From assembly GCF_023806085.1 (NCBI RefSeq), contig NZ_JAMSLX010000003.1, positions 124,001-188,000 of the forward strand: DNA of 64,000 bases. The letters run 5' to 3'. Every line of letters starts with the position of its first letter. Within the stretch, counting starts at the first letter, position 1. This document shows positions 43,411 to 51,714 of this stretch, one piece after another. The notes beneath the pieces are model-generated. The model was not told the origin of the DNA. It worked only from the letters and a program-made list of their open reading frames with translations, and made no database searches. The position numbers were made by a program, and so were the translations under genes. The DNA is from Hephaestia sp. MAHUQ-44. GTDB lineage: Bacteria; Pseudomonadota; Alphaproteobacteria; Sphingomonadales; Sphingomonadaceae.

Positions 43411-44532
43411 ATGCGGATTATTTCGATCGAGCCGTTCATTCTCCACGCGCCGATCGCGCGCGGCACCATTTCGGATTCGACGAATACGATCACGCATTGG
43501 GGCATCGTCGGGGTGCGGATTGCCACCGATGACGGGCGCGAAGGCTATGGTTTCACCGGCACCCACGCGCATCTGGCCTCCGATCGGCTGATCGCGGCGT
43601 GCATCGGCGATTGCTACGCGCCCTTGCTACTGGGTGAGGATGCCGCCGACGGCGATCGGTTGTGGCTCAAGCTCGCGCGCTTTCCCGCGATCCAATGGGT
43701 CGCGCGCGCAGGCATCGCGCATCTCGCACTCGCCGCGATCGACATCGCCTTGTGGGATCTGCGCGCCAAGCAAGCGGGGCTGCCGCTGTGGAAACTGCTC
43801 GGCGGCGCGACCAGCGCGCGACTCGAGGCCTATAATACCGATATCGGCTGGCTTTCGTTCACCAAGGACAAGCTCGTCGAGGGCAGCCTGCGCACGATCG
43901 AGCATGACGGCTTCCAGCGGCTCAAGCTCAAGGTCGGCCACGCCGATCCGATGATCGACGTCGATCGGATCGCGGCGGTGCGCAAGGCGGTCGGCCCCCA
44001 TGTCACGATCGCGCTCGACGCCAACGGCACATGGGATCTGCCGACCTGCAAGCGCTTCTGCGCGCGCGCCGAGGCGCTCGACATCTTCTGGCTCGAGGAG
44101 CCGATGTGGTACGATGACGTCCGCTCACACGCCGAACTGGCCGCCTCGACCACGATCCCGATCGCGCTCGGCGAGCAGCTCTATAGTGCCGACGCCTTCG
44201 AGAATTTCCTCGGCGCGCACGCGGTCCATTACGCGCAGCCTGATGTGACACGCCTCGCCGGAATCACCGAATATATCCGCGTGGCCGATGCCGCGCACGG
44301 TCGCCGCCTGCCGGTGGTCGCGCATGTCGGCGACATGGGGCAGGTCCATGTCCATCTGTCATTCTGGCACCCGGCGACGACGATGCTCGAATATATCCCC
44401 TGGATCCGCGACTGCTTCGTCGAGCCGATCGCGATCGACGCCGGCCATTACGTGCTGCCACAGGCGCCCGGCGCGGGCTGCACGCCGACCGACGCGGCGA
44501 TGCGCGCCTATGCGAAGCCGCTGCGCGATTAG
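43411..44532 (+). CDS. Enolase-superfamily (mandelate racemase-type) sugar-acid dehydratase
   Basis: A 373-residue Mg2+ enzyme of the mandelate racemase group. The ATG at 43411 follows AGGGGA. Catalytic KxK is in [11 protein letters not shown]; metal ligands are Asp in [10 protein letters not shown], Glu in [11 protein letters not shown] and Glu in IALGEQLYS; the His-Asp base pair is in [12 protein letters not shown] and [13 protein letters not shown]. It is shorter than the Xanthomonas L-fuconate dehydratase (about 440 residues) and lacks its typical N-terminus, so the substrate is open: L-fuconate is favoured by context, another aldonate is possible. It is divergent from the TonB receptor gene and probably co-regulated. 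Confidence 0.83.
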   Translation: MRIISIEPFILHAPIARGTISDSTNTITHWGIVGVRIATDDGREGYGFTGTHAHLASDRLIAACIGDCYAPLLLGEDAADGDRLWLKLARFPAIQWVARAGIAHLALAAIDIALWDLRAKQAGLPLWKLLGGATSARLEAYNTDIGWLSFTKDKLVEGSLRTIEHDGFQRLKLKVGHADPMIDVDRIAAVRKAVGPHVTIALDANGTWDLPTCKRFCARAEALDIFWLEEPMWYDDVRSHAELAASTTIPIALGEQLYSADAFENFLGAHAVHYAQPDVTRLAGITEYIRVADAAHGRRLPVVAHVGDMGQVHVHLSFWHPATTMLEYIPWIRDCFVEPIAIDAGHYVLPQAPGAGCTPTDAAMRAYAKPLRD

Positions 44533-44556
44533 AACCGAGAAGGTTAAGCCCAACCC

Positions 44557-44581
44557 GTTCGCCCTGAGCCTGTCGAAGGGC
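44557..44581 (+). repeat. REP-like 25-base element, family 1
   Basis: Identical to the element at 22297-22321 (GTTCGCCCTGAGCC...AAGGGC). It lies between the convergent dehydratase and glmS genes, where it could act as a 3' stem. Confidence 0.8.
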
Positions 44582-44609
44582 CGTTCTTCGCCCGCCCTCG
44601 GCGGTGCGC

Positions 44610-46433
44610 CTATTCGACCGTGACCGATTTGGCGAGGTTGCGCGGCTGATCGACATCGGTGCCCTTGGCAACCGCGACGTGATAGGCGAGCAATTGCACG
44701 GGGATCGCGTAGACCAGCGGCGCGATCAGCGGGTGGACCCTGGGCATCACGATCGTGGCGAGGCACCCCTCGCCCGCCGCGGCGATTCCCGCCTCGTCCG
44801 AGATCAGCACCACCTTGCCGCCGCGCGCCTGCACTTCCTGCATGTTGCTGACGGTCTTGTCGAACAGCGGGCCTGACGACGCGATCACGATCACCGGCAC
44901 GGCATCGTCGATCAGCGCGATCGGCCCGTGTTTCATCTCACCCGCGGCATAGCCTTCGGCGTGGATGTAGCTGATTTCCTTGAGCTTGAGCGCGCCTTCG
45001 AGCGCCAGCGGATAATCGGTGCCGCGCCCCAGATAGAGCACGTCGCGCGCGCTGGCGATCGTGTGTGCCATCGCCTCGATCGCCTCATCCTCGGCCAGTG
45101 CGGCGTTGAGCGCGGCGGGCGCCTCGGCGAGCTGCCGGACGATCTCGCTCTCCTCGCCTTCGGCGAGCGTGCCCTTGGCGCGCGCGAGATTGACCGCAAG
45201 CGCCGCCAGCACCGCAAGCTGGCAGGTGAAGGCCTTGGTCGAGGCGACGCCGATTTCGGGGCCGGCATGGGTGGGGAGCAGCAAGTCCGCCTCGCGCGCC
45301 ATCGTGCTGGTCGGCACGTTGACCACCACCGCGATCCGCTGCCCCTCGCTGCGCGCATGGCGCAGCGCGGCGAGCGTGTCGGCGGTCTCTCCCGATTGCG
45401 AGATGAACAGCGCCAGCCCGCCCGCCTCCATCACCGGCGCGCGATACCGGAATTCGGACGCGACATCGAGATCGACCGGCACCCGCGCGAATTGCTCGAA
45501 CCAATATTTGGCGACCATCCCGGCGTAGAAGCTCGTCCCGCACGCGACGATCGTGACACGACGGATCGCGCTCAGATCCACATCGGGGACGGGCAGCGTG
45601 ATCCGCCCTTCCATCCGCTGGAGATAGCTGCGCAGCGTCTGCGCGACCACGATCGGCTGCTCGTAAATCTCCTTGAGCATGAAGTGACGGTGGTTGCCCT
45701 TCGAGACGAGTTCACCGGTCACCCCCGAGATGGTGATCGGGCGCTCGACCGGGTTGTTGTCCTTGTCGAAAATCCGCGCGCCATCGCGCGTCACGATCAC
45801 CCAATCGCCTTCCTCGAGATAGGCGATCCGCTGCGTCAGCGGCGCCAGCGCAAGCGCGTCCGAGCCGAGATAGGTCTCGCCCTCACCATAACCGACCACC
45901 AACGGCGAGCCGAGCCGCGCCCCGATCAGCAGATCGGGATGCCGGCGAAACAGGATCGCGAGCGCGAACGCCCCCTGGAGCCGCGGCAGCACGTCGCGCA
46001 CCGCTGCTTCGGGCGACACGCCCGCTTCGATCTTCTCGCTCACCAGATGCGCGACGACCTCGGTATCGGTCTCGCTGTCGAAATGGCGGCCGCGCGCGAT
46101 CAGTTCGTCGCGCAGCGGTTTGAAATTCTCGATGATGCCGTTGTGGACCAGCGCCACCTCACGCGTCGCGTGCGGATGCGCATTGTTGGTGGTCGGCCCG
46201 CCATGCGTTGCCCAGCGCGTATGGGCGATGCCGATCGCCCCGGGCAGCGGCTCGCCGACCAGTTCCCTGCCCAGATTGACGAGCTTGCCCGAGGCGCGTC
46301 GCCGCTCGATCGCGCCGTCGAACACGGTCGCGATCCCGGCCGAATCATAACCGCGATATTCGAGCCGCTTCAGCCCGTCGAACAGTCGCTCGGCGACGTT
46401 ATCCTGGCCGACGATCCCGACAATTCCACACAT
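44610..46433 (-). CDS. glmS: Glucosamine-fructose-6-phosphate aminotransferase (isomerising)
   Basis: A 607-residue enzyme making glucosamine 6-phosphate from fructose 6-phosphate and glutamine, committed step to UDP-GlcNAc. The N-terminal glutaminase starts MCGIVGIVGQ with Cys2 as nucleophile and has TRWATHGGPTTNNAHPH. The two SIS isomerase domains have ACGTSFYAGMVAKYW, ISQSGETADTLAALRHA and the Lys/Glu region GRGTDYPLALEGALKLKEISYIHAEGYAAGEMKHGP. The end KSVTVE matches family. It is downstream of glmU, 99 nt apart; no ribozyme was recognised in that gap. Confidence 0.97.
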   Translation of the reverse strand: MCGIVGIVGQDNVAERLFDGLKRLEYRGYDSAGIATVFDGAIERRRASGKLVNLGRELVGEPLPGAIGIAHTRWATHGGPTTNNAHPHATREVALVHNGIIENFKPLRDELIARGRHFDSETDTEVVAHLVSEKIEAGVSPEAAVRDVLPRLQGAFALAILFRRHPDLLIGARLGSPLVVGYGEGETYLGSDALALAPLTQRIAYLEEGDWVIVTRDGARIFDKDNNPVERPITISGVTGELVSKGNHRHFMLKEIYEQPIVVAQTLRSYLQRMEGRITLPVPDVDLSAIRRVTIVACGTSFYAGMVAKYWFEQFARVPVDLDVASEFRYRAPVMEAGGLALFISQSGETADTLAALRHARSEGQRIAVVVNVPTSTMAREADLLLPTHAGPEIGVASTKAFTCQLAVLAALAVNLARAKGTLAEGEESEIVRQLAEAPAALNAALAEDEAIEAMAHTIASARDVLYLGRGTDYPLALEGALKLKEISYIHAEGYAAGEMKHGPIALIDDAVPVIVIASSGPLFDKTVSNMQEVQARGGKVVLISDEAGIAAAGEGCLATIVMPRVHPLIAPLVYAIPVQLLAYHVAVAKGTDVDQPRNLAKSVTVE

Positions 46434-46532
46434 ACGATCATTCTCCCTCCTCCCGACAAAGGGAGGGGCTGGGGGTGGGTCAGTGGTGGCGGGGCGCGAT
46501 GCCCCGATGCGCCTCCCTTGCGGGGAAGCGCG
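46434..46532. repeat. glmU-glmS gap with short palindromic elements
   Basis: Two hairpins: CCTCCC/GGGAGG at 46449-46466 and GGGGC/GCCCC at 46491-46505. The 46440-46475 part looks like a dispersed intergenic repeat, and on the minus strand it supplies the GGAGG-rich ribosome site of glmS. No coding sequence seen. Confidence 0.45.
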
Positions 46533-47879
46533 TTACTTTTTCTTTGCCGTCATCCGGTCACGGAATCGGCGTGCCCAGCCGGGCTTCACCTGTTGCTCGC
46601 CGCGCGCCACGACCAACGCATCGGGCTCGACATCGCGCGTGACCACCGATCCGGCGGCGACGATCGCGCCCGTACCGATCGCAACCGGCGCCACCAGCGC
46701 GCTGTTCGAGCCGATGAACGCACCCTCGCCGATGCGCGTGCGATATTTGAAGAAACCGTCGTAATTGCAGGTAATCGTGCCCGCGCCGATATTCGCACCC
46801 GCCCCGACATCGGCATCGCCGAGATAGGTCAGATGCCCGGCCTTGGCACCGGCCCCCAGCACGGCCTGTTTCATCTCGACGAAATTGCCCACCTTCGCGC
46901 CCATCCCCAGCACCGCGCCAGGGCGCAGTCGCGCATACGGCCCAACGCTGGCGCCCTCGCCCACGGTCGCACCCTCGAGATGGCTGAACGCGCGGATCAC
47001 CGCGTTGTCGGCCACCGACACGCCGGGCCCGAACACGACATGCGGCTCGATCGTCACGTCACGACCAATCGCGGTGTCGTGCGCGAACCACACCGTCTCG
47101 GGCGCGATCAGCGTTGCGCCCTCGGCCATCGCCGCCGCGCGCCGCCGCTGCTGCCAGGCGTGCTCGACGCCGGCGAGTTCGGCGCGGCTGTTGACGCCCG
47201 CAACCTCGTGCGCATCGGTCTCGATCACCGCCGAGGCGCGACCATCGGCGGCGGCGAGCATGACGATATCGGGCAGATAATATTCGCCCGCCGCATTCTC
47301 ATTGTCGACGCGCGCCAGCAGCGCGAACAGATCGCGCGCGCGCACCGCCATCAGCCCCGAATTGCACAGCGTTTCGGCGCGTTCCTCGGGCGACGCGTCC
47401 TTGAATTCGACCATCTTGGCGATCCGCCCATCGCGATCCGCGATCACGCGACCATAAGCGCCCGGATCGACCGGCCGGAAGCCGAGCACCACCGTCGCCG
47501 GTTCATCGTCGCCGTGCAGCCGATCGAGCATCGCCCGCATCGTCGCGGACGAGACCAGCGGCACGTCACCATAAAGGATCAGCACGTCGCCCTCGAAGCC
47601 CGCGAGCGCGTCTTGCGCCTGCTGGACCGCGTGCCCGGTGCCGAGTTGCTCGGCCTGAAGCGCGGTCGCCACGCCGAGCGGCGCCACCGCCGCCTCGACC
47701 TGCGCGCTCGCCGCGCCGGTCACCACCACGGTCCGTGCGGGCGCGAGCGTGCCGACGCTGGCGATCAGATGGAGCAACATCGGCCGCCCCGCGATCGGGT
47801 GCAGCACCTTGTGCAGATCGGATTTCATCCGCGTGCCCTTGCCCGCGGCAAGGATGATCGCGGCGACGGGATCGGTCAT
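46533..47879 (-). CDS. glmU: Bifunctional GlcN-1-P acetyltransferase / GlcNAc-1-P uridylyltransferase
   Basis: A 448-residue enzyme for the last two steps to UDP-GlcNAc for peptidoglycan and LPS. The ATG at 47879 has GGAG at 8 nt and begins MTDPVAAIILAAGKGTRMKS, the nucleotidyl-binding loop. ILYGDVPLVS carries a metal-binding Asp, and NSGLMAVRARDLF is family-specific. The C-terminal left-handed beta helix has hexapeptide repeats and the acetyltransferase His/Asn region (LRPGAVLGMGAKVGNFVEMK, HLTYLGDADVG, TITCNYDGFFKYRT). It is transcribed with glmS. Confidence 0.97.
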   Translation of the reverse strand: MTDPVAAIILAAGKGTRMKSDLHKVLHPIAGRPMLLHLIASVGTLAPARTVVVTGAASAQVEAAVAPLGVATALQAEQLGTGHAVQQAQDALAGFEGDVLILYGDVPLVSSATMRAMLDRLHGDDEPATVVLGFRPVDPGAYGRVIADRDGRIAKMVEFKDASPEERAETLCNSGLMAVRARDLFALLARVDNENAAGEYYLPDIVMLAAADGRASAVIETDAHEVAGVNSRAELAGVEHAWQQRRRAAAMAEGATLIAPETVWFAHDTAIGRDVTIEPHVVFGPGVSVADNAVIRAFSHLEGATVGEGASVGPYARLRPGAVLGMGAKVGNFVEMKQAVLGAGAKAGHLTYLGDADVGAGANIGAGTITCNYDGFFKYRTRIGEGAFIGSNSALVAPVAIGTGAIVAAGSVVTRDVEPDALVVARGEQQVKPGWARRFRDRMTAKKK

Positions 47880-47956
47880 GCGGACTCCTTCGATAGAGCG
47901 CGCCCTGCCATGAATGTCTTGCCAATTCCATAGCGGCGCTGGCAGGCGACACGACG

Positions 47957-48625
47957 ATGACCAGCTTTCCTTTCGCCATCGTCGGGTTCGATCTCGACGG
48001 CACGCTGCTCGATACAAGCGCCGACCTCGCCGCCGCGGTCAACCATGTGCTCGATGGCGTGGGCTGCCCACGCCTCTCGGTCGCGCAAGTCACGGCCCAT
48101 ATCGGCGGCGGCGGCAGGCGAATGCTCGCGCGGAGCCTCGCCGAAGCGGGGCACGACCAGAGCGGGCTCGACGTGCTCTACGACCGGATGCTCGCTTTCT
48201 ACGCCGCGCATATCGCGGACGAAACGCGCGCCTTCCCCGGCTGTCTCGCCGCGCTCGACGATCTGGCGGCGCGCGGCGCGCGGATCGCGATCGTCACCAA
48301 CAAAAGCGAGCATCTCGCGCGCGAACTGCTCGACGCGCTCGGCCTTTCATCGCGCTTTGCCTGCTTGATCGGCGGCGACACGCTGGGGCCGGGCAACGCC
48401 AAGCCCTCCCCTGCCCCGATCCACGACATGATCGCGCGCTGCGGCGGCGGGCGTGCGGCGTTCGTGGGCGATTCGATCTATGACATCACCGCCGGCCGCG
48501 CCGCCGGGGTGCCGACGGTCGCGGTCAGTTTCGGTTTCCTCGACCGACCCGTTGCCGACCTCGGCGCCGACGCGGTGATCGATACCTATGCCGATCTCGT
48601 GCCGACGCTCGAACGGCTCGGCTAA
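47957..48625 (+). CDS. gph: HAD phosphatase, phosphoglycolate phosphatase family
   Basis: A 222-residue Mg2+ phosphatase that removes 2-phosphoglycolate formed in DNA repair. HAD motif I is VGFDLDGTLLDTSADLAAAVN, motif II (IVTNKSEHLARELLDAL), motif III Lys in GPGNAKPSPAPIHDMIA and motif IV AFVGDSIYDITAGRAAGVPTVAV. The helical cap begins VTAHIGGGGRRML. It is divergent from glmU with 77 nt between. Other HAD substrates are possible. Confidence 0.9.
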   Translation: MTSFPFAIVGFDLDGTLLDTSADLAAAVNHVLDGVGCPRLSVAQVTAHIGGGGRRMLARSLAEAGHDQSGLDVLYDRMLAFYAAHIADETRAFPGCLAALDDLAARGARIAIVTNKSEHLARELLDALGLSSRFACLIGGDTLGPGNAKPSPAPIHDMIARCGGGRAAFVGDSIYDITAGRAAGVPTVAVSFGFLDRPVADLGADAVIDTYADLVPTLERLG

Positions 48626-48658
48626 ACGGGTTTGCGTTAAATCGCTCCTCTATCACCC

Positions 48659-48742
48659 GTTCGTGCTGAGCCTGTCGAAGCATCGTTCTTCTTCGACCCG
48701 CTTGGAAAAGCAGAACGGCCCTTCGACAAGCTCAGGGCGAAC
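48659..48742. repeat. Inverted pair of family 1 REP-like elements
   Basis: A degenerate direct copy at 48659-48681 (GTGCTGAGCC variant) faces an inverted copy at 48718-48742 (CTTCGACAAGCTCAGGGC). The pair can fold into one long hairpin between the convergent gph and acetate-transporter genes, similar to a bacterial interspersed mosaic element. Confidence 0.75.
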
Positions 48743-48766
48743 GGTTCAGGCCTGAAGTGCGCCGCT

Positions 48767-49366
48767 CTAACCCAGCACCGGTTTCGCGCCGAGCGGGATC
48801 AGCGTGCGCCCGAAGGTTGCGTTGGTGACGATCCCGAAGCTGCCGTACATCGCCAGTCCGCCGCACAGGATGCCGAGCAGCCCGCCCGCACGGGTCAATC
48901 CGCCCGCGCCCATCGCCGCGCCGAGCCCGAGCAGCAGGAACGTCACCCACAAGGTCAGGAAAATGAGAAACAGGATCTTGGGTAGCCGGAAGGTGCCGAT
49001 CCACATCAGAAGCGTGAACACGCCCCACAGCAGCAGCGCCACGCCCACCGTCGGCCCGGCGGCGCTCAGATCGATCACGCCGTTGCCCGCGAACAGCAGC
49101 AGCAACGCGAACCACCACCAGAACGCGCCATAGCTGAGAAACGCCGTCATCCCGAAGGTGTTGCGCACACGAAACTCGAAAATGCCCGCGATGATCTGGA
49201 TCAGCCCGCCAAACGCCAGCGCCAGCGGGATCACCACCGGCTCACCGCCCGCCGGGAGCAGCCCCGCGTTGATCAGGCTCAATAACACCGTCGTCATGCC
49301 GAAACCCACCAGCCCGAGCGCGGCCGGATTGGCCTCGGGCGTGCCCTGTTGCACCACGTCCGTCAT
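48767..49366 (-). CDS. Acetate/succinate transporter, GPR1/FUN34/YaaH family
   Basis: A 199-residue inner-membrane proton-coupled channel-like transporter for acetate (SatP type). Six helices; the family signature NPAALGLVGFGMTTVLLSLINAG precedes TM1, and IAGIFEFRVRNTFGMTAFLSYGAFWWWFA follows. The start is taken at 49366 because GGAGG lies 5 nt upstream, inside the codons of a longer possible start at 49381. It is monocistronic, with no regulator adjacent. Confidence 0.9.
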   Translation of the reverse strand: MTDVVQQGTPEANPAALGLVGFGMTTVLLSLINAGLLPAGGEPVVIPLALAFGGLIQIIAGIFEFRVRNTFGMTAFLSYGAFWWWFALLLLFAGNGVIDLSAAGPTVGVALLLWGVFTLLMWIGTFRLPKILFLIFLTLWVTFLLLGLGAAMGAGGLTRAGGLLGILCGGLAMYGSFGIVTNATFGRTLIPLGAKPVLG

Positions 49367-49452
49367 CATCCCCTCCATCATGATGCCGGCCGGTTTCGGT
49401 CTCGGCGGAAGGGAAGCTATGGTAGCGCTATCTAACGGTCAAGCGGCGATTG

Positions 49453-50475
49453 TCAGGCCGGCCGATAGCCCTTGCGCCACTTGGTCCACAGGTGGCGCGC
49501 GAGCATCGCGGGCGGCATCCGAAGCCAATGCGATCGCAGGTAGAAGGCCTGCCGCAACAGCAGTCGTGTCGGCCGCCCCCAGCCATCGCGCGCGGTCAAG
49601 CGGCGGCGGTAGAGCGCGTCGGCGCGGTGCCGCGCCTGCCACGCCGCTGGGATGGCGGTACCATAAAGCGCGTGCGCCAGCCGCGCCGCGCGCCGCATCT
49701 CGCGTTCCAGGCCGTGATGACGCGCACGTTCGATAAGGCCATCGATGCCCGATTGCTCGATCAGGCAGTGAATATCCCACAGGTTGCGCATCCCCCCCGC
49801 CAGATCGCCATCGGCGAACAGATGCGCGGCGGCGTGGACGAGCATATCGGCGGGCAAAAGCATGCGCAGCCCGTTCTCCAGCACAACACTGTCCGCGATC
49901 AGCGCGTCCGCATCGGGCGTGATCCGCGCGGTCAGCGGCAGGATCGTGTGGTGGACGTCGATCATCCGATCGCGCTCGCGGTGGATCAGCGGCGGCAGTT
50001 CGTGCATCCAGCGCCGGTAATAGATGTCGTCATAGGGATCGGGCTTGACCCATTCCCACCCCGCGCCAAGCAGTGCCGCCTCCACCGCATCGATCCGATC
50101 GCGCGGCACCAGAATGTCGAGATCGCCGATCGACCGGCCGACGCCGGCGCTCAGCCCCGCGGCGGCGAACGCGGTGCCCTTGAGCAGTACGACTGGGCAA
50201 TCGAGCGGCGCCAGCACGCGGCGCGCCATCTCAGCTTCCCACAAGGCCGCGATCCGCCCCTGCGCGGCCGACGCGCGCGCATCCGCCATGATCCGCGCAA
50301 CCCCCACCGGCATCGCCACGCCGTCGAGCCGATGCGCGAGCGTGCCGGCGAGTTGCTCGGCGCGCGCGATCCCGATCAGCGCCGTCCAGCCCTCGGCATC
50401 GAGCGATGCGGTCGACGCGGGGTCGCGCAACGCCCGCGCGAGAAGTTCGCCATCGTATCTCACAGCGTCGCCCAC
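49453..50475 (-). CDS. Nucleotidyltransferase-fold protein (NTP_transf_5 type)
   Basis: A 340-residue protein with the core CPVVLLKGTAFAAAGLSAGVGRSIGDLDILVPRD, i.e. the KG...DxD pattern of polymerase-beta-type nucleotidyltransferases (PF14907 group), followed by DVHHTILPLTARI and a helical C-terminus. Its start overlaps the end of the HprK-related kinase gene by 16 nt, so the two are translated together. It is usually found with HprK-related kinase and PqqD-like genes in sphingomonads. Target and nucleotide are unknown; it may modify the cluster's cargo protein. Confidence 0.8.
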   Translation of the reverse strand: MGDAVRYDGELLARALRDPASTASLDAEGWTALIGIARAEQLAGTLAHRLDGVAMPVGVARIMADARASAAQGRIAALWEAEMARRVLAPLDCPVVLLKGTAFAAAGLSAGVGRSIGDLDILVPRDRIDAVEAALLGAGWEWVKPDPYDDIYYRRWMHELPPLIHRERDRMIDVHHTILPLTARITPDADALIADSVVLENGLRMLLPADMLVHAAAHLFADGDLAGGMRNLWDIHCLIEQSGIDGLIERARHHGLEREMRRAARLAHALYGTAIPAAWQARHRADALYRRRLTARDGWGRPTRLLLRQAFYLRSHWLRMPPAMLARHLWTKWRKGYRPA

Positions 50476-51341
50476 AATCGCTCGACCTGCGTGATCGCGC
50501 TTTCGGCATCGGGATAATCGATCGCGCGCGCCGGCAACGTCTCGACGAGGCGGGTCAGCGCGGCAAACCCCGGCTCGCCGAGCGCGGTGTAATTGGTCGA
50601 GGCCTGCGTCAGCCGCACGAACACCTCGCTCGGCGCCACCGGCCGCTCGGCGGGGTCGAAGCCGTAGCGCGGGAACAGGATCAGCGCGGGCCGGGCAGGT
50701 TCCTCCATCCGCGCGATCGCCTCATCGGCGGGGACGAGATGGCGGATATCGCCCTTGGGCGTGGCGCGCATCAGCGGCCCGAACCGCGCGCCGGGGATCG
50801 CCCGCTCGACCACCCCGATCGCTGCATTCTTCAGGCTCACCAGCCGAGGAAACGCATGGACGAGGCCGGTCTCGGGATCGACCAGCGCGAATTCGTCGCC
50901 CATCAGCCGCCAGCCCCGGCTCCCGAGCAGCGCGGCGAGCGTCGATTTGCCCGCGCCTGACATGCCGGTCATCAGCAGCGCGCGCCCGTCGCGCTCGACC
51001 GCCGAGGCATGGAGCAGCAGATAGCGCCGCTGGCCGAGCGCCATTTGCAAATTCATCCCCATTTCGGCGGCGAGCAGCCCCTGCGCGAGCGGCAGCGGCG
51101 CGGCCTCGGGCAGCACGTAATCGCCGCCGATCATCACCGACGCCCGCACGAACCGCCGCCACGGCCGCCGCGCGAACAGCCGCACGCTGAAATCGGGAAC
51201 ACCGTCCGCTGGCGCGGGATAATCGGCATAGAGCGATTCGAGCGCCGCAATCGGCGCGCGCCAGTCCGAGCCGACGCGAAACCCCACCGGGCCGATGCGG
51301 ACGGCGAAACTATGCCGCATGATTGGCTTCGCAACCATCAT
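50460..51341 (-). CDS. HprK-related kinase A (HPr-rel-A system)
   Basis: A 293-residue protein with the HPr kinase P-loop core: LLLHASAVERDGRALLMTGM continues into SGAGKSTLAALLG (Walker A about 126-133), then RGWRLMGDEFALVD (acidic Walker B). The N-terminal 100 residues differ from HPr kinase/phosphorylase, and no HPr or PTS gene is nearby, so it should phosphorylate something else. The start at 51341 gets its GGGGTG ribosome site from an adjacent dispersed repeat; ATGs at 51338 and 51320 are alternatives. It sits between the PqqD-like gene and the nucleotidyltransferase. Confidence 0.85.
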   Translation of the reverse strand: MMVAKPIMRHSFAVRIGPVGFRVGSDWRAPIAALESLYADYPAPADGVPDFSVRLFARRPWRRFVRASVMIGGDYVLPEAAPLPLAQGLLAAEMGMNLQMALGQRRYLLLHASAVERDGRALLMTGMSGAGKSTLAALLGSRGWRLMGDEFALVDPETGLVHAFPRLVSLKNAAIGVVERAIPGARFGPLMRATPKGDIRHLVPADEAIARMEEPARPALILFPRYGFDPAERPVAPSEVFVRLTQASTNYTALGEPGFAALTRLVETLPARAIDYPDAESAITQVERLWATL

Positions 51342-51342
51342 C

Positions 51343-51430
51343 GTCACCCCGGACTTGTTCCGGGGTCCAACGCGCCTCAAACGCTACCGCTCGTGAAGGG
51401 TTGGATGCCGGAACGAGTCCGGCATGACGA
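51343..51430. repeat. Paired family 2 palindromic repeats inside the HprK-related cluster
   Basis: Two palindromes in inverted arrangement: 51343-51372 (CCCCGGACTTGTTCCGGGG core) and 51401-51430 (TGCCGGAACGAGTCCGGCA core). A related single copy is at 60949-60977. The element separates the PqqD-like and kinase genes and contributes the kinase ribosome site. Confidence 0.8.
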
Positions 51431-51446
51431 TATGGATGACAATCCC

Positions 51447-51710
51447 TCACGTCGCGATCACTAACCCGGCCGCGACCAGTTCGTCGAGCCGCACGGCCAG
51501 CGCGCTGGCATCCTCCACCTCGAACACCGCCGCAAGCCGCGCCGCGATCTCGCCGAGACCGAGCGGCGCCTCCCCCAGCACATCGAGCAATTCGGGCACC
51601 GGCGAGGTCACCAGATGCGTGATCCCCGAGGCACGGTGATAGAGCGCGGTGAAATCGTCGAGCGCCACCGCCACAATCTCCGCGGCGGGCACGCGGGCAT
51701 AGGCGGTCAC
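51447..51710 (-). CDS. PqqD-like peptide chaperone of the HPr-rel-A system
   Basis: An 87-residue PqqD/RRE-like domain, the fold that binds leader peptides of ribosomally made modified peptides. It reads VALDDFTALYHRASGITHLV, then SPVPELLDVLGEAPLGLGEI, and a C-terminal winged-helix-like LAVRLDELVAAGLVI. The GTG at 51710 lies 4 nt after the stop of the Tat protein gene (TGAGGCCGTG), indicating coupling; no ATG is available. It probably presents the neighbouring small protein, or another peptide, to the kinase or nucleotidyltransferase. Confidence 0.75.
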   Translation of the reverse strand: MTAYARVPAAEIVAVALDDFTALYHRASGITHLVTSPVPELLDVLGEAPLGLGEIAARLAAVFEVEDASALAVRLDELVAAGLVIAT

Positions 51711-51714
51711 GGCC

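Noticed and set aside
46434..46532. glmS ribozyme in the glmS leader
   Set aside because: The 99-base gap contains only short palindromes and a ribosome site; it lacks the conserved ribozyme core, which is also not expected in alphaproteobacteria.
44928..47933. About 1000-codon plus-strand frame opposite glmS and glmU
   Set aside because: Spans two real genes and their gap on the other strand and has biased Arg/His composition.
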